This document shows, piece after piece, positions 1 through 7,851 of a DNA stretch of 64,000 nucleotides. Source of the DNA: Anaerosacchariphilus polymeriproducens. GTDB lineage: Bacteria; Bacillota; Clostridia; Lachnospirales; Lachnospiraceae. Location of the stretch: contig NZ_QRCT01000051.1 in NCBI RefSeq assembly GCF_003363435.1, positions 1-64,000 of the forward strand, read 5' to 3'. Each line of letters begins with the position of its first letter. Position 1 is the stretch's first letter. The notes below the pieces were generated by a model, which ran no database searches, was not told where the DNA came from, and saw only the letters and a program-made list of their open reading frames with translations. Position numbers and translations under genes: made by a program.

Positions 1-417
1 AAGAGCAATCCCCTCACCAAAGCACCCTTGGAGGAATCATGAATTTCAAAAACACGTTCCTTATGATCTCATTTCGAAATCAATGCTAACAGCATAGTTT
101 CACGAAAGCCTCTGATGAGGTCTGTTTGCCATCCCTTTTTTTAATAAAAAGCGCCAAAACAGACACATTACCTTCTACAAAAGCACCCCGTTAGGTGGTG
201 CTAATAAATTAATTTTTCCGAGACATAGTCAAAAATGCTTGACACTACTTTTACATATTTAAAGTTTTTATTATGCATGCCGTATTGCTCATAATTTTAC
301 AAAAAAATATGCAAAAGAACCTCCCATTCAGTGAAGTAGGAGGTTATGAATTGTATTGAGTTGTTCTTTTATAGTTTCAAACATATAAAAGAATTTCTTA
401 ATCAAGCATATTCCAAG
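1..417. other. Intergenic region with possible eroded coding sequence
   Basis: No intact gene is seen. On the minus strand, two overlapping frames between about 170 and 1 read as protein-like stretches (for example residues RGFRETMLLALISK, a TGA stop, then DHKERVFEIHD). This could be a gene broken by a stop and a frameshift, or chance. A short hairpin (AGCACC 182-187 with GGTGCT 197-202) followed by T-rich sequence could terminate a plus-strand transcript. I recognise no family. Confidence 0.3.
318..345 (-). terminator. Possible terminator after the HD-domain gene
   Basis: AACCTCC (318-324) and GGAGGTT (339-345) form a 7-bp stem with a 14-nt loop just downstream of the HD gene stop. The T-run on the minus strand starts about 10 nt after the stem, so this is a weak intrinsic terminator at best. 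Confidence 0.4.
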
Positions 418-1056
418 TTATCTTATTATTGATTTGTTTACAGGCTGAGTCCATAGTGGTGGAGATAATAGTGTTGTTTTTCCTATATTAGGCAAAACAT
501 CATAAACGGAGCATCCCATTTTTTCTTCAAAATATTCTTTTATTTCAAAAGTTTTATTCCATCCTTCTATATATTTTTGCATAATTCCATATCTACGTAT
601 TACATCAACAAATCTCTTTTCAATTATGACAAATCCGTAATCTGCTGCCAATGAATCACACAACTGGATCAGTAAATCAAAATCATCTGTCTGACAATTT
701 AAAATGTACTTTTTTATTTCCATCTCTTCGTTTTCGATTGGTTCATAATCAAATTCATCTTGCATCAATATATATGAATGAGTCATACACACTTTAGCAA
801 CTTCATTCCAACCCTTTTCTATACAAAATTTATATCCCTCATAGACATGTTTCGATATATTGACAACTCCAACACGCCTACCTATATCGTGTAATATGCC
901 TAAAATATATGCCTTTTCCATATCCATATTTTGGATTTTTTCTGCAATATTTCGTGCAGCTATCCCAACATTTATAGAATGTTTAAACCAAGGTCCTGGA
1001 TTTAAGGTTTCTGCAATCTCTAATTCCATTTCTGCCACTTTTATCGATGGTAACAT
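418..1056 (-). CDS. HD-domain phosphohydrolase family protein
   Basis: This is a 212-residue protein with an HD metal-dependent phosphohydrolase fold. Visible metal-ligand candidates are H26, the HD pair H56-D57 in the motif LHDIG, H93 and D134 in LCDSLA. Proteins of this family hydrolyse phosphoester bonds in nucleotides or similar small molecules, but the substrate cannot be told from the sequence. There is no signal peptide or membrane segment, so it is probably cytoplasmic. A run of six G residues lies 5 nt upstream of the ATG. It is the last gene before the left edge and sits beside a decayed region, apparently as its own transcript. The HD assignment is firm and the role is unknown. Confidence 0.75.
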   Translation of the reverse strand: MLPSIKVAEMELEIAETLNPGPWFKHSINVGIAARNIAEKIQNMDMEKAYILGILHDIGRRVGVVNISKHVYEGYKFCIEKGWNEVAKVCMTHSYILMQDEFDYEPIENEEMEIKKYILNCQTDDFDLLIQLCDSLAADYGFVIIEKRFVDVIRRYGIMQKYIEGWNKTFEIKEYFEEKMGCSVYDVLPNIGKTTLLSPPLWTQPVNKSIIR

Positions 1057-1108
1057 AATTTTCCCCCCTAAATTATTCCTAGAAATTTACCAAAAAACAA
1101 TATGAATC

Positions 1109-1128
1109 ATACCATAATTTCATGGTAT
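1109..1128. promoter_or_regulatory. Inverted repeat upstream of the HD-domain gene
   Basis: ATACCAT (1109-1115) and ATGGTAT (1122-1128) are perfectly complementary with a 6-nt gap, about 55 bp before the HD gene start. It could be an operator or a small leader hairpin. No regulator is identified. Confidence 0.35.
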
Positions 1129-1212
1129 AAAACTCACAATAAACGAATTCGCTTTCTGCAAATGCTTTAGCCATTATCCGTTACTTTCCCACTATCTTTA
1201 AGGATTTCTCTC

Positions 1213-1311
1213 TCATTGAATTGTAAGAATGCGTTCAATTTCTTTGACTAATCCTGCAGCGTCGCTGCTCTTCTTCAATAATCATGTGTCCAGCTTCTTA
1301 ATAGGAATCAT
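1213..1311 (-). pseudogene. Short broken ORF with intact promoter and RBS
   Basis: An ATG at 1311 follows a GGAGG site and a 17-spaced promoter, but the frame stops with TGA after nine codons (MIPIKKLDT). The same frame then continues as a protein-like stretch (LLKKSSDAAGLVKEIERI) to a second stop at 1213. The intact expression signals in front of a nonsense codon suggest a recently broken small gene. A nine-residue leader peptide is an alternative. No family is recognised. Confidence 0.35.
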
Positions 1312-1367
1312 TGCACATCCTCCAAATATCTTATTCAAAATTTAGTTTTTGAATTATTCTTTTGATT

Positions 1368-1396
1368 AGTATAGCAAAACTTTCTTAACAAATCAA
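1368..1396 (-). promoter_or_regulatory. Sigma-A-type promoter
   Basis: On the minus strand TTGATT (1396-1391) and TATACT (1373-1368) are separated by 17 nt. It points at the broken ORF at 1311 and could also serve the HD-domain gene further downstream. Confidence 0.6.
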
Positions 1397-1443
1397 TGTT
1401 TTGAAAAAACGAAGTATTATCAAATTAATATCTGTGCAAAAAA

Positions 1444-1483
1444 AGGATGTCTCAATCAGATAAATCCATCTGAAAAACATCCT
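1444..1483 (-). terminator. Intrinsic terminator
   Basis: AGGATGT (1444-1450) pairs with ACATCCT (1477-1483), and inside it TCAGAT (1456-1461) pairs with ATCTGA (1468-1473). On the minus strand the stem is followed directly by seven T residues. It would end transcripts coming from the decayed cassette at 1.8-3.4 kb. Confidence 0.7.
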
Positions 1484-1843
1484 AAAAATTTCTAATATTT
1501 GTGTCTTTTTAGTTACTTTCGTTCACTTGTTTGTTGCTTATATGTATTATATCCTACCCCTGTAAATAAGGCGCTTTCCAATTTTCCAAAAGTCATACAT
1601 ATTATCTCTTTGTCAACCGTTTAATAGCTTGAGAAGCCTGGAAACACATAGGTTTGTAGTATTATTGTTGCGCATGTGTTTCACACTCTCGACGTTTTAT
1701 TACGTCTCAGGACATTTCATAAACAGCAAATTGTTAATCCACCGGAATATCTAACCATTTAAATATATAATTATAAAGTTCTCCAAAAAGAGAGCCTTCT
1801 TTAAAATTATAAAACCTTTACACGGACTTTTTTGCTTATAAAA
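1484..1843. other. Intergenic region with a short coding-like tail
   Basis: No gene is supported. On the minus strand a frame open from about 1817 to a TAA at 1734 reads KEGSLFGELYNYIFKWLDIP and looks like the end of a lost protein, directly after the frameshifted gene at 1844. A small hairpin (GACGT 1691-1695 with ACGTC 1702-1706) is also present. Confidence 0.3.
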
Positions 1844-2952
1844 TTACTGTCTGCTCCCTACAACTGTAAAATTAATTACATGTCCTTGGTTACTATCATT
1901 ATTCGTCAATATAGGCTCTGCTTGTTCTGTATTTGTGTCATAATAGAATAAACCATTTTTTTGAACTTCATTACTATTTTTGAACCCGCCTAACACAAAG
2001 TATGTCTTACCTTGGTCCAATGTAACACAGTCTGTAATATATGTCACATTTTTAAATGGGCAATCAATTTCTTTGATTGATTTATTCACTAAATCAATTA
2101 AACAGAAAAATTGCTTACCCTCAACATCATCATCAACTTGTACCAAAATTGAGTTATCTGAAATTTGTGTTGCCATGTAAACGTCATTGGCAATCTTCAT
2201 CTTTTTAGCGAATATACTTTTTGTATTTAATAAGAGATTTGGAGAAACAAGTGCAATGTTATAGTCAATAGCAACTTCATTGGAATTGAATTTTGATGAG
2301 TAGAATTCATCTTGGTTAACAAATACATCTACAAATTTATTATAGATATAGTTATAGTTTATTCGTCCAGCCCTTGCGGAGTACAAGGAATCACTAATAT
2401 TATTCGCATCATATAAATAAGTAAATGTTCTACTATTCAAATCAAAAGTAGCAGGCCAATTACATTCATTTTTTTTGAAATTGCTGTTACAAGTAGAGTA
2501 TGATTATCAACTATTGCAATATCATTATATGTAGCATTTTCGTTTTCTAAAGCATGAGTTTGGCCAGTCTTTAGATCATATTCTATTATGGAATCATTCG
2601 TATTTTTTCCTGCTCTTCCAGAATAATAAAGCTTTTGATTTTCTAATGATACGACTCCTGTTCCGTATTGCGCTGCAAATGGAATACTGCATTGTAAATC
2701 AAGTTTATTTTTGTCTATGCTATATGTGTAATACTGTATTCGTCGACCACTGTCAGTAGTATTATCATTAATACCATAAGTAATTGATACATAAGGTCCT
2801 ATTTCGTTTTTTTCATTGAAAATTGTTTCGATAAAACTATTATCCATAAATAAAAAATTAATAATACAAAAAACTATAATTGATATTATGCTTATAAAAA
2901 TTATTCTTTTCTTTTTCACAATATCCCTCCATGTATTAACAAATTCAAACAC
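1844..2952 (-). pseudogene. Membrane-anchored exported protein, frameshifted
   Basis: Two adjacent frames form one gene. The first (2952-2437, 171 codons) starts with a cytoplasmic Lys-rich stretch and a membrane segment at about residues 16-36, followed by an extracellular region with motif YYSGRAG. It runs out of frame at eight consecutive A residues (T 2469-2476 on the plus strand). Adding one A there gives SKKNECNWPATFDLNSRTF and joins it in frame to the second part (198 codons, ending at 1844), which has the related motif YSARAGRINYN. The recurring motif and spacing suggest a beta-propeller-like extracellular domain of about 330 residues. It may be a pseudogene, a homopolymer sequencing error or a slippery phase-variable site. 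It lies directly downstream of a broken secreted-peptide gene. Function unknown. Confidence 0.6.
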
Positions 2953-3006
2953 AGAGAGACTTAAAAGTCTTTCTGTGTTTGCTCAAGTATAAAGTATTTA
3001 ATAACT

Positions 3007-3446
3007 TTATGATGCCTTATGGGTTATTTTGGCTGAATATACATTATCAAGTGTGCCTCCTGTTGTAATATCTTTTATAGGATAAGTTGTTCCATCAGTC
3101 CATATATCAAGTATTGCTGATGGAAGACTGCCACATGATTGTTTATAGAAGTATTGCGTTTTATTTTTATATGTGTTGGTAGCCGTTACTTTTGTACCAG
3201 AAGAAACATCATCAACAGATATTTTAGTTGCACAGTCATACAATTTCAAAGAATTATTATGATCGCCAATGGCCCCAGTAAAATATGTAATTCTTCCAGT
3301 GCCAGTCATGATGTTACTTGTACTGTTGGATTTCAATCCTTAATCATAATTCAATGTTTATCTATACTTAAATTTGTTGCATACGCACTAAATACTATGC
3401 TAAAAATCATAAATTATGTTACCATTAATTTCGTAAAATTTTTCAT
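3007..3446 (-). pseudogene. Secreted peptide gene, broken in its signal region
   Basis: An excellent AGGAGGTGGT site (3460-3451) precedes an ATG at 3446. The frame encodes MKNFTKLMVT, a TAA stop at 3416-3414, and then a signal-peptide-like hydrophobic stretch ending SAYA. A second lesion near 3350 shifts the frame. The mature-like part, open from 3336 to 3007 (109 codons), contains ISVDDVSSGTKVTATNTY. The intact secreted protein at 58.4-58.8 kb has the similar ISLDSSSQQNGTKVSAV, so the two look like diverged paralogs. The mature part alone has no RBS of its own. It is most likely an inactivated bacteriocin-like or surface-peptide gene. Confidence 0.55.
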
Positions 3447-3538
3447 GACTACCACCTCCTTTACGGAATTGGTAGTAAATTGTAAATTTGTTACCAAAAC
3501 GTTATATCATTATATGCACCACATACCGGGTCTTATGA

Positions 3539-3634
3539 TTGCATGGGCTACTCTCTGGAGCAATGACACTCACAGAGAAAGTTTATACTCACTTTGATAT
3601 CAAAGAGCTCGTCGATGCGATTAATAAGATATAA
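3539..3634 (+). pseudogene. C-terminal remnant of a tyrosine recombinase (integrase)
   Basis: A plus-strand frame ends with MTLTEKVYTHFDIKELVDAI and five further residues to a TAA at 3632. The pattern T-x(4)-YTH-x-D-I followed by an acidic helix is typical of the end of tyrosine recombinases, where the Y of YTH is the catalytic nucleophile. The rest of the gene, including the upstream R-H-R residues, is missing. It marks a former integrative element next to the ribosomal rpsI terminator. Confidence 0.5.
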
Positions 3635-3668
3635 CACGAACGGAAAGGAAAGTCCTTACAAAAAGAAA

Positions 3669-3708
3669 AGGACACTTTCCAATGAATTGCTTCAATGAAA
3701 AATGTCCT
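3669..3708 (-). terminator. Terminator of the rplM-rpsI operon
   Basis: AGGACA (3669-3674) pairs with TGTCCT (3703-3708), extended inward by TTTC with GAAA. On the minus strand it is followed by TTTTCTTTTTG. It lies 143 bp beyond the rpsI stop. Confidence 0.8.
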
Positions 3709-3850
3709 ATAATTATTACTGATATTTTTGATGCACACCTGTTGCAAACGTGTTGCACACGAAGTAATTTCCAATGCGTTTGACAACATTCCACAACGTC
3801 TGTAACCCTTGTAAAATCGGGCTTTTCTTGACAAATGCGTTGACCGCTTT

Positions 3851-4243
3851 TTATCTCTTTGAGAACTGTGGCGCACGACGTGCTGCTTTGAGACCGTATT
3901 TCTTTCTTTCTTTCATTCTTGGATCTCTTGTTAAATAACCTGCTTTTTTCAAAGTTGGACGATATTCCGCATCTACTTGAAGTAAAGCTCTTGCGATACC
4001 ATGTCTGATAGCTCCAGCCTGTCCTGTGTATCCACCACCATGAACGTTTACTAAAACGTCAAATTTATCCACTGTTTCTGTTGCAACCAATGGTTGACGA
4101 ACGATAACTTTCAAAGTTTCTAGTCCTAAATATTCATCGATGTTTCTTTTATTTATTGTAATATTACCTGTTCCAGGTACTAAATATACTCTTGCGATTG
4201 ATTTTTTTCTTCTTCCTGTTCCATAAAATCTTGCCTTAGCCAC
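3851..4243 (-). CDS. rpsI: 30S ribosomal protein S9
   Basis: S9 is 130 residues here, the usual size. It shows the family features: [14 protein letters not shown] at the N-terminus, the [19 protein letters not shown] segment in the middle, and a basic C-terminal tail ending QFSKR that reaches towards the P-site tRNA. The RBS GGAGG is 7-8 nt before the ATG. It follows rplM by 27 bp in the conserved rplM-rpsI operon and is ended by a hairpin at 3669-3708. Confidence 0.97.
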   Translation of the reverse strand: MAKARFYGTGRRKKSIARVYLVPGTGNITINKRNIDEYLGLETLKVIVRQPLVATETVDKFDVLVNVHGGGYTGQAGAIRHGIARALLQVDAEYRPTLKKAGYLTRDPRMKERKKYGLKAARRAPQFSKR

Positions 4244-4270
4244 TGTAATTTACCTCCTTCACCTTTCTAA

Positions 4271-4699
4271 TTAAAATGTTAATACTTCTGGTTTTTGAGC
4301 TGCATGATCATGCTCTGGACCAGCGTATACATGAAGTTTCTTGTACATTTCTCTACCTAAAGGTCCTTTTGGAAGCATACCTTTAACAGCAAGTTCGATC
4401 ACTTTTTCAGGTTTCTTTGCTAACATTTCTCTTAAAGTTGTTTCTTTCATACCACCTACATAATCAGAATGGTGGTAATAAATTTTCTGATCTAACTTCT
4501 TACCTGTAACTTTGATTTTTTCTGCATTTACAACGATTACATAATCGCCAGTATCGATATGAGGTGTATAGATTGGTTTGTTCTTACCTCTTAATACTTT
4601 AGCAATTTCTGATGTTAAACGACCTAATGTATATCCTGTAGCGTCAACTACATACCATTTTCTTTCAATTGTTGCTGGACTAGCCATAAAACTTTTCAT
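4271..4699 (-). CDS. rplM: 50S ribosomal protein L13
   Basis: L13 (142 residues) is an early-assembly protein of the large subunit. Recognisable parts are [14 protein letters not shown] at 14-27, the [18 protein letters not shown] region and the C-terminal [12 protein letters not shown]. The AAGGAGG site is well placed for this ATG, although Met5 is a possible later start. It is the first gene of the rplM-rpsI operon, with its own promoter at 4800-4828 and a 5' leader of about 95 nt that contains a hairpin and may be autoregulatory. Confidence 0.97.
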   Translation of the reverse strand: MKSFMASPATIERKWYVVDATGYTLGRLTSEIAKVLRGKNKPIYTPHIDTGDYVIVVNAEKIKVTGKKLDQKIYYHHSDYVGGMKETTLREMLAKKPEKVIELAVKGMLPKGPLGREMYKKLHVYAGPEHDHAAQKPEVLTF

Positions 4700-4747
4700 T
4701 GGTTTTTACCTCCTTGAAATTTAAAACTCTTCATTTTATTGTAAAAG

Positions 4748-4772
4748 GTTCTACCGGGGCTTTGGCTAGAAC
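4748..4772 (-). promoter_or_regulatory. Hairpin in the rplM leader (L13-leader candidate)
   Basis: GTTCTA (4748-4753) and TAGAAC (4767-4772) form a stem in the leader between the promoter and rplM. Firmicutes often carry an L13-binding leader at this place. The match to that motif is an inference from position and fold only. Confidence 0.45.
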
Positions 4773-4799
4773 ACTTTCTAACATACGTCATACCTTGAT

Positions 4800-4828
4800 A
4801 TTATATAATACGTACCCGTGTGTGTCAA
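4800..4828 (-). promoter_or_regulatory. Promoter of rplM-rpsI
   Basis: On the minus strand a perfect TTGACA (4828-4823) and a perfect TATAAT (4805-4800) are separated by exactly 17 nt. The start site should fall near 4793. Confidence 0.9.
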
Positions 4829-4836
4829 TCATTTTT

Positions 4837-5400
4837 TTAAACCAAACCTGCTCTTTCAAGATTTTTTCTAATAATCGGTCCTGCAATAGCTGCTAATACG
4901 ATTTTAATTCCGTCACCTAAAAGATAGGGCAGCATTCCACTGATCATTGCCTGTTTCAATGTTAAATCCATTTGATATGCTAACCATACAACTCCAAATA
5001 CATAAACAACAATTGATCCTATTATCATACCAACAACATTCATGAAAATATTCCCAGGAAATCTCTCGATAAAAAGCCCGGAAATAACTGCTAGTAATGC
5101 AAAACCTATAATATAACCTCCAGTAGGCCCGACTAATTTCCCGAATCCACCTTCAAAACCTGAAAAGACAGGAAGCCCTGTGAGTCCAATTAATACATAA
5201 ATAAGATAACTAAGAGTCCCCATTTTCCATCCTAATATATAAACAACAAATAAGACAGCCAAATTCGTGAACGAAATAGGAACCGCGCTGATTGGTATTG
5301 GTATTGAAAGTGGTGCAAGTATACAAATAACTGCGCTCATTAATGCTACTAGAGCCATTTGATATGTACTAATTTTATTTTTTGATTTTTGTTCTTCCAT
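4837..5400 (-). CDS. bioY: BioY family biotin transporter substrate-binding subunit
   Basis: This 187-residue integral membrane protein matches the BioY family: six hydrophobic segments, the GLPVFSGFEGGFGKLVGPTGGY signature at about 77-98 and LLGDGIKIVLAA near the end. BioY captures biotin and works as the S component of an energy-coupling factor transporter. The shared EcfA1-A2-T module lies 1.6 kb upstream (7.0-9.5 kb), so these four proteins probably assemble. The start has a GGGAGG site. A biotin-repressor operator covers its promoter (5475-5508), so expression should rise when biotin is scarce. Assignment is firm. Confidence 0.93.
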   Translation of the reverse strand: MEEQKSKNKISTYQMALVALMSAVICILAPLSIPIPISAVPISFTNLAVLFVVYILGWKMGTLSYLIYVLIGLTGLPVFSGFEGGFGKLVGPTGGYIIGFALLAVISGLFIERFPGNIFMNVVGMIIGSIVVYVFGVVWLAYQMDLTLKQAMISGMLPYLLGDGIKIVLAAIAGPIIRKNLERAGLV

Positions 5401-5454
5401 AAGTAAAGCCTCCCGTTTTATTTTAGTTCATCAACTTAAATAGATACAACTAAA

Positions 5455-5483
5455 ATTATAACGAAAGGCTCGATAATTGTCAA
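5455..5483 (-). promoter_or_regulatory. Promoter of bioY
   Basis: Perfect TTGACA (5483-5478) and TATAAT (5460-5455) on the minus strand with a 17-nt spacer. The -35 box lies inside one arm of the BirA-type operator. Confidence 0.88.
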
Positions 5484-5508
5484 CCACGTTCGAATTAAGT
5501 TAACAATT
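5475..5508. promoter_or_regulatory. BirA-type biotin operator
   Basis: AATTGTCAAC (5475-5484) and GTTAACAATT (5499-5508) form an inverted repeat with a 14-nt gap. This matches the Firmicute biotin-repressor pattern (AATTGTTAAC, spacer, GTTAACAATT) apart from one base in one arm. It overlaps the bioY -35 box and, unusually, the stop codon of the preceding mgtC-like gene. Confidence 0.85.
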
Positions 5509-6204
5509 ATATTCTTCCACTGTCCTGATGCCCGGAATACTCCGCAATAGTTCTAAAACATCTGTACATGTTCTCATTCTTCCTGTTTCAATCGTTGCAA
5601 GAATAGAAATTCCCTCATCCTTCATTCTGGCTGGACCGATTTCAAAACTGGATACCTTACAATCTTTCTCTCGAATAAATTCTAAAAAACCTGAAATGTA
5701 TTGTGCAGACTCTAATTCTATATATACTTCTACAGCTCTCAAATGCTTATTTACATAATAATTAATAAGTTTAAAGTAACGGAAAATAAGCAAAAGCGCA
5801 GCTACAGATGCCAATGCACCACTATAAAATCCAATTCCTATTGCAAGCCCTATACATGAACAGGTCCACAAACTCGCTGCTGTCGTCAAACCCTTTACCT
5901 GATTATTACCAGTTACTATGATCGTACCAACTCCCAAAAAACCTACTCCGCTGATTACCTGTGCTCCTAATCTGGCCAAATCTCCACTGCCGCCATATTG
6001 TCTAAATATATATTCTCCTGTCAGCATAACTAGGGCAGCACCCAAACATACAATAGCATGGGTCTTATAACCCGCTACACGCCGCTTTTCACTTCGATCT
6101 ATCCCAATAATTGTACCTGCAACAACTGCACATACAATACGAAAAATAATTGTTACCAGGTTCATCTCATGCAAATATTCGTTTACAAAAACTAAATACT
6201 CCAT
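5500..6204 (-). CDS. MgtC/SapB family membrane protein
   Basis: The protein has 234 residues. The N-terminal 140 residues contain about five membrane segments with the MgtC/SapB hallmarks: GTIIGIDRSEKRRVAGYKTHAIVCLGAALVML and GVGFLGVGTI. The C-terminal 80 residues form a soluble ACT-like domain. Family members are linked to Mg2+ limitation, membrane potential or acid stress, and their molecular role is debated. GGGGGAG lies 7 nt before the ATG. It is 22 bp downstream of truA and probably belongs to that transcript. Its TAA stop lies in the bioY operator. Confidence 0.88.
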   Translation of the reverse strand: MEYLVFVNEYLHEMNLVTIIFRIVCAVVAGTIIGIDRSEKRRVAGYKTHAIVCLGAALVMLTGEYIFRQYGGSGDLARLGAQVISGVGFLGVGTIIVTGNNQVKGLTTAASLWTCSCIGLAIGIGFYSGALASVAALLLIFRYFKLINYYVNKHLRAVEVYIELESAQYISGFLEFIREKDCKVSSFEIGPARMKDEGISILATIETGRMRTCTDVLELLRSIPGIRTVEEYNC

Positions 6205-6226
6205 TAAAACTCCCCCTTTCTTCTCA

Positions 6227-6973
6227 TCAATTATCTATATATTTAATTCCTATCATGGTCAATCCTTTCGCTGGAGCTGTAGGTCCTGCTGCACTCCTAT
6301 TTTCTTTCTTCAAAATATCTGGGATTTTTTCCGGAGGGTATTTACCCATTCCAACTTCCAATAAGGTCCCTGCAATAATACGTACCATATTATATAAGAA
6401 ACCATTTCCGGAAACCCTTATTTTAATAATATCCTCTTCCTTTTTCACTTCTAATGCATAAATTTCTCTTACAGTATCTAAAACCTCAGTTTTGGGACTA
6501 CAAAAACTTTTAAAATTATGCTTTCCCACTAAATACCGGCCTGCTGCTCTCATTTTTTCAATATCTAAATGACCATAATAAAAATGCGTTGTAAATCTAG
6601 ATTCCGGTTTTGGAAATGTACAACTTAATATTCTATATTCATAAGTTTTGATACTGTTCGTAAATCGGGGATGAAAATTTGATTCTACTTCACATGACTC
6701 TTGAATCACTATATCCTCAGGAAGACTTACATTCAGAGCATACGCAATTTTCTCAGCAGGAATCTTTGTGTCTGTATCAAAAACTGCCACATTTCCCAAA
6801 GAATGAACCCCTGAATCCGTTCTGCTGGCACCTATTACTTTAATATCTTCCTTCAAAAGCCTTGTTAATTCTTTATTTAAGACTTCTTCAATGGTAACAC
6901 CATTTGGCTGTATCTGCCATCCACAATAGTTTGTCCCATCATAAGCTACTATCAATTTTATTCTTTTCATCAA
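6227..6973 (-). CDS. truA: tRNA pseudouridine(38-40) synthase
   Basis: TruA isomerises uridines 38-40 in the anticodon arm of many tRNAs. The 248-residue protein has the family features: YDGTNYCGWQIQPNG near the N-terminus, the catalytic Asp53 in GASRTDSGVHSLG, and the C-terminal RVSGNGFLYNMVRIIAGTLLEVG segment. Two ATGs are adjacent; the first has an AAGGAAGAAG site upstream. It follows ecfT by 58 bp, the usual clostridial order rplQ-ecfA1-ecfA2-ecfT-truA-rplM. Confidence 0.95.
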   Translation of the reverse strand: MMKRIKLIVAYDGTNYCGWQIQPNGVTIEEVLNKELTRLLKEDIKVIGASRTDSGVHSLGNVAVFDTDTKIPAEKIAYALNVSLPEDIVIQESCEVESNFHPRFTNSIKTYEYRILSCTFPKPESRFTTHFYYGHLDIEKMRAAGRYLVGKHNFKSFCSPKTEVLDTVREIYALEVKKEEDIIKIRVSGNGFLYNMVRIIAGTLLEVGMGKYPPEKIPDILKKENRSAAGPTAPAKGLTMIGIKYIDN

Positions 6974-7031
6974 TCTTCTTCCTTATTTCAATGTAAAACC
7001 ATACTGCATTTGCGGATCAGAATGCTATTTC

Positions 7032-7838
7032 CTATACAGGAACAAATTGATTTACTAATATGCAGATCAATAAATACATCGCTAATACTCCAAAACCTAT
7101 TCCATCTATTTTTTTATAGACAAGTGGTTTCATCTTCGTCCTGCCTGTTCCTCCCTGATAACATCTTGCCTCCATTGCCATTGCCAAATCATTGGCTCTT
7201 CGGAATGCTGATATAAAAAGAGGTACCAATAAAGGAACCAGACTTTTCGCTTTTTTTATCAAATTTCCACTTTCAAAATCGGCTCCACGCGCAATCTGTG
7301 CCTTCATAATTTTATCCGTTTCTTCTAATAATATAGGAATAAACCGCAGAGCGATAGACATCATCATTGCCACCTCATGAACCGGAACTCTTATTTTATT
7401 TAAAGGATTTAATAATTTTTCCAGACCATCCGTTAAATGATTTGGCGTTGTTGTTAAAGTCATGATAGATGAACCAACTATCAAATAAGCCAGACGCACT
7501 GCCATAAAGATTGCGGTTCTAAGGCCCTCTTTCGTTATTTTGAATATAAAAAATTCTATCAGTTTTTCGCCAGGTGTCAAAAAAAGATTGAATACCACAG
7601 TTATTATCAACAGTACAATGATAGATTTTAACCCTTTCATCATAAAATGAAAAGGCACCTTGGATATTTTGATCGATACCGCCAAAAAAAGAGTAGCTAA
7701 AAGATATCCAAAAAAATCTTTAAATAGAAAAAGAGATACAATAAACACGATTGTACCGATTAATTTTACTCTTGGATCTAATCTATGAATAATGGAATCA
7801 GTTGGATAATACTGTCCCAATGTAATATCTCGAATCAT
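7032..7838 (-). CDS. ecfT: Energy-coupling factor transporter transmembrane protein EcfT
   Basis: EcfT is the scaffold membrane subunit that joins the two ATPases to substrate-binding S components such as BioY. Several hydrophobic segments are visible, and the coupling-helix motifs are MAQIARGADF-like (KAQIARGADFES) and AMAMEARCYQGG, each with the Ala-Arg-Gly/Ala-Arg-Cys signature. An upstream in-frame ATG at 7868 would overlap ecfA2, but the ATG at 7838 has a well-spaced AAGGAG, giving 268 residues, the normal size. It starts 13 bp after ecfA2. Confidence 0.93.
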   Translation of the reverse strand: MIRDITLGQYYPTDSIIHRLDPRVKLIGTIVFIVSLFLFKDFFGYLLATLFLAVSIKISKVPFHFMMKGLKSIIVLLIITVVFNLFLTPGEKLIEFFIFKITKEGLRTAIFMAVRLAYLIVGSSIMTLTTTPNHLTDGLEKLLNPLNKIRVPVHEVAMMMSIALRFIPILLEETDKIMKAQIARGADFESGNLIKKAKSLVPLLVPLFISAFRRANDLAMAMEARCYQGGTGRTKMKPLVYKKIDGIGFGVLAMYLLICILVNQFVPV

Positions 7839-7851
7839 TTTCTCTCCTTGT

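Noticed and set aside
3589-3876. 95-codon minus-strand frame overlapping the rpsI end
   Set aside because: It overlaps rpsI and its terminator, and the sequence is not protein-like.
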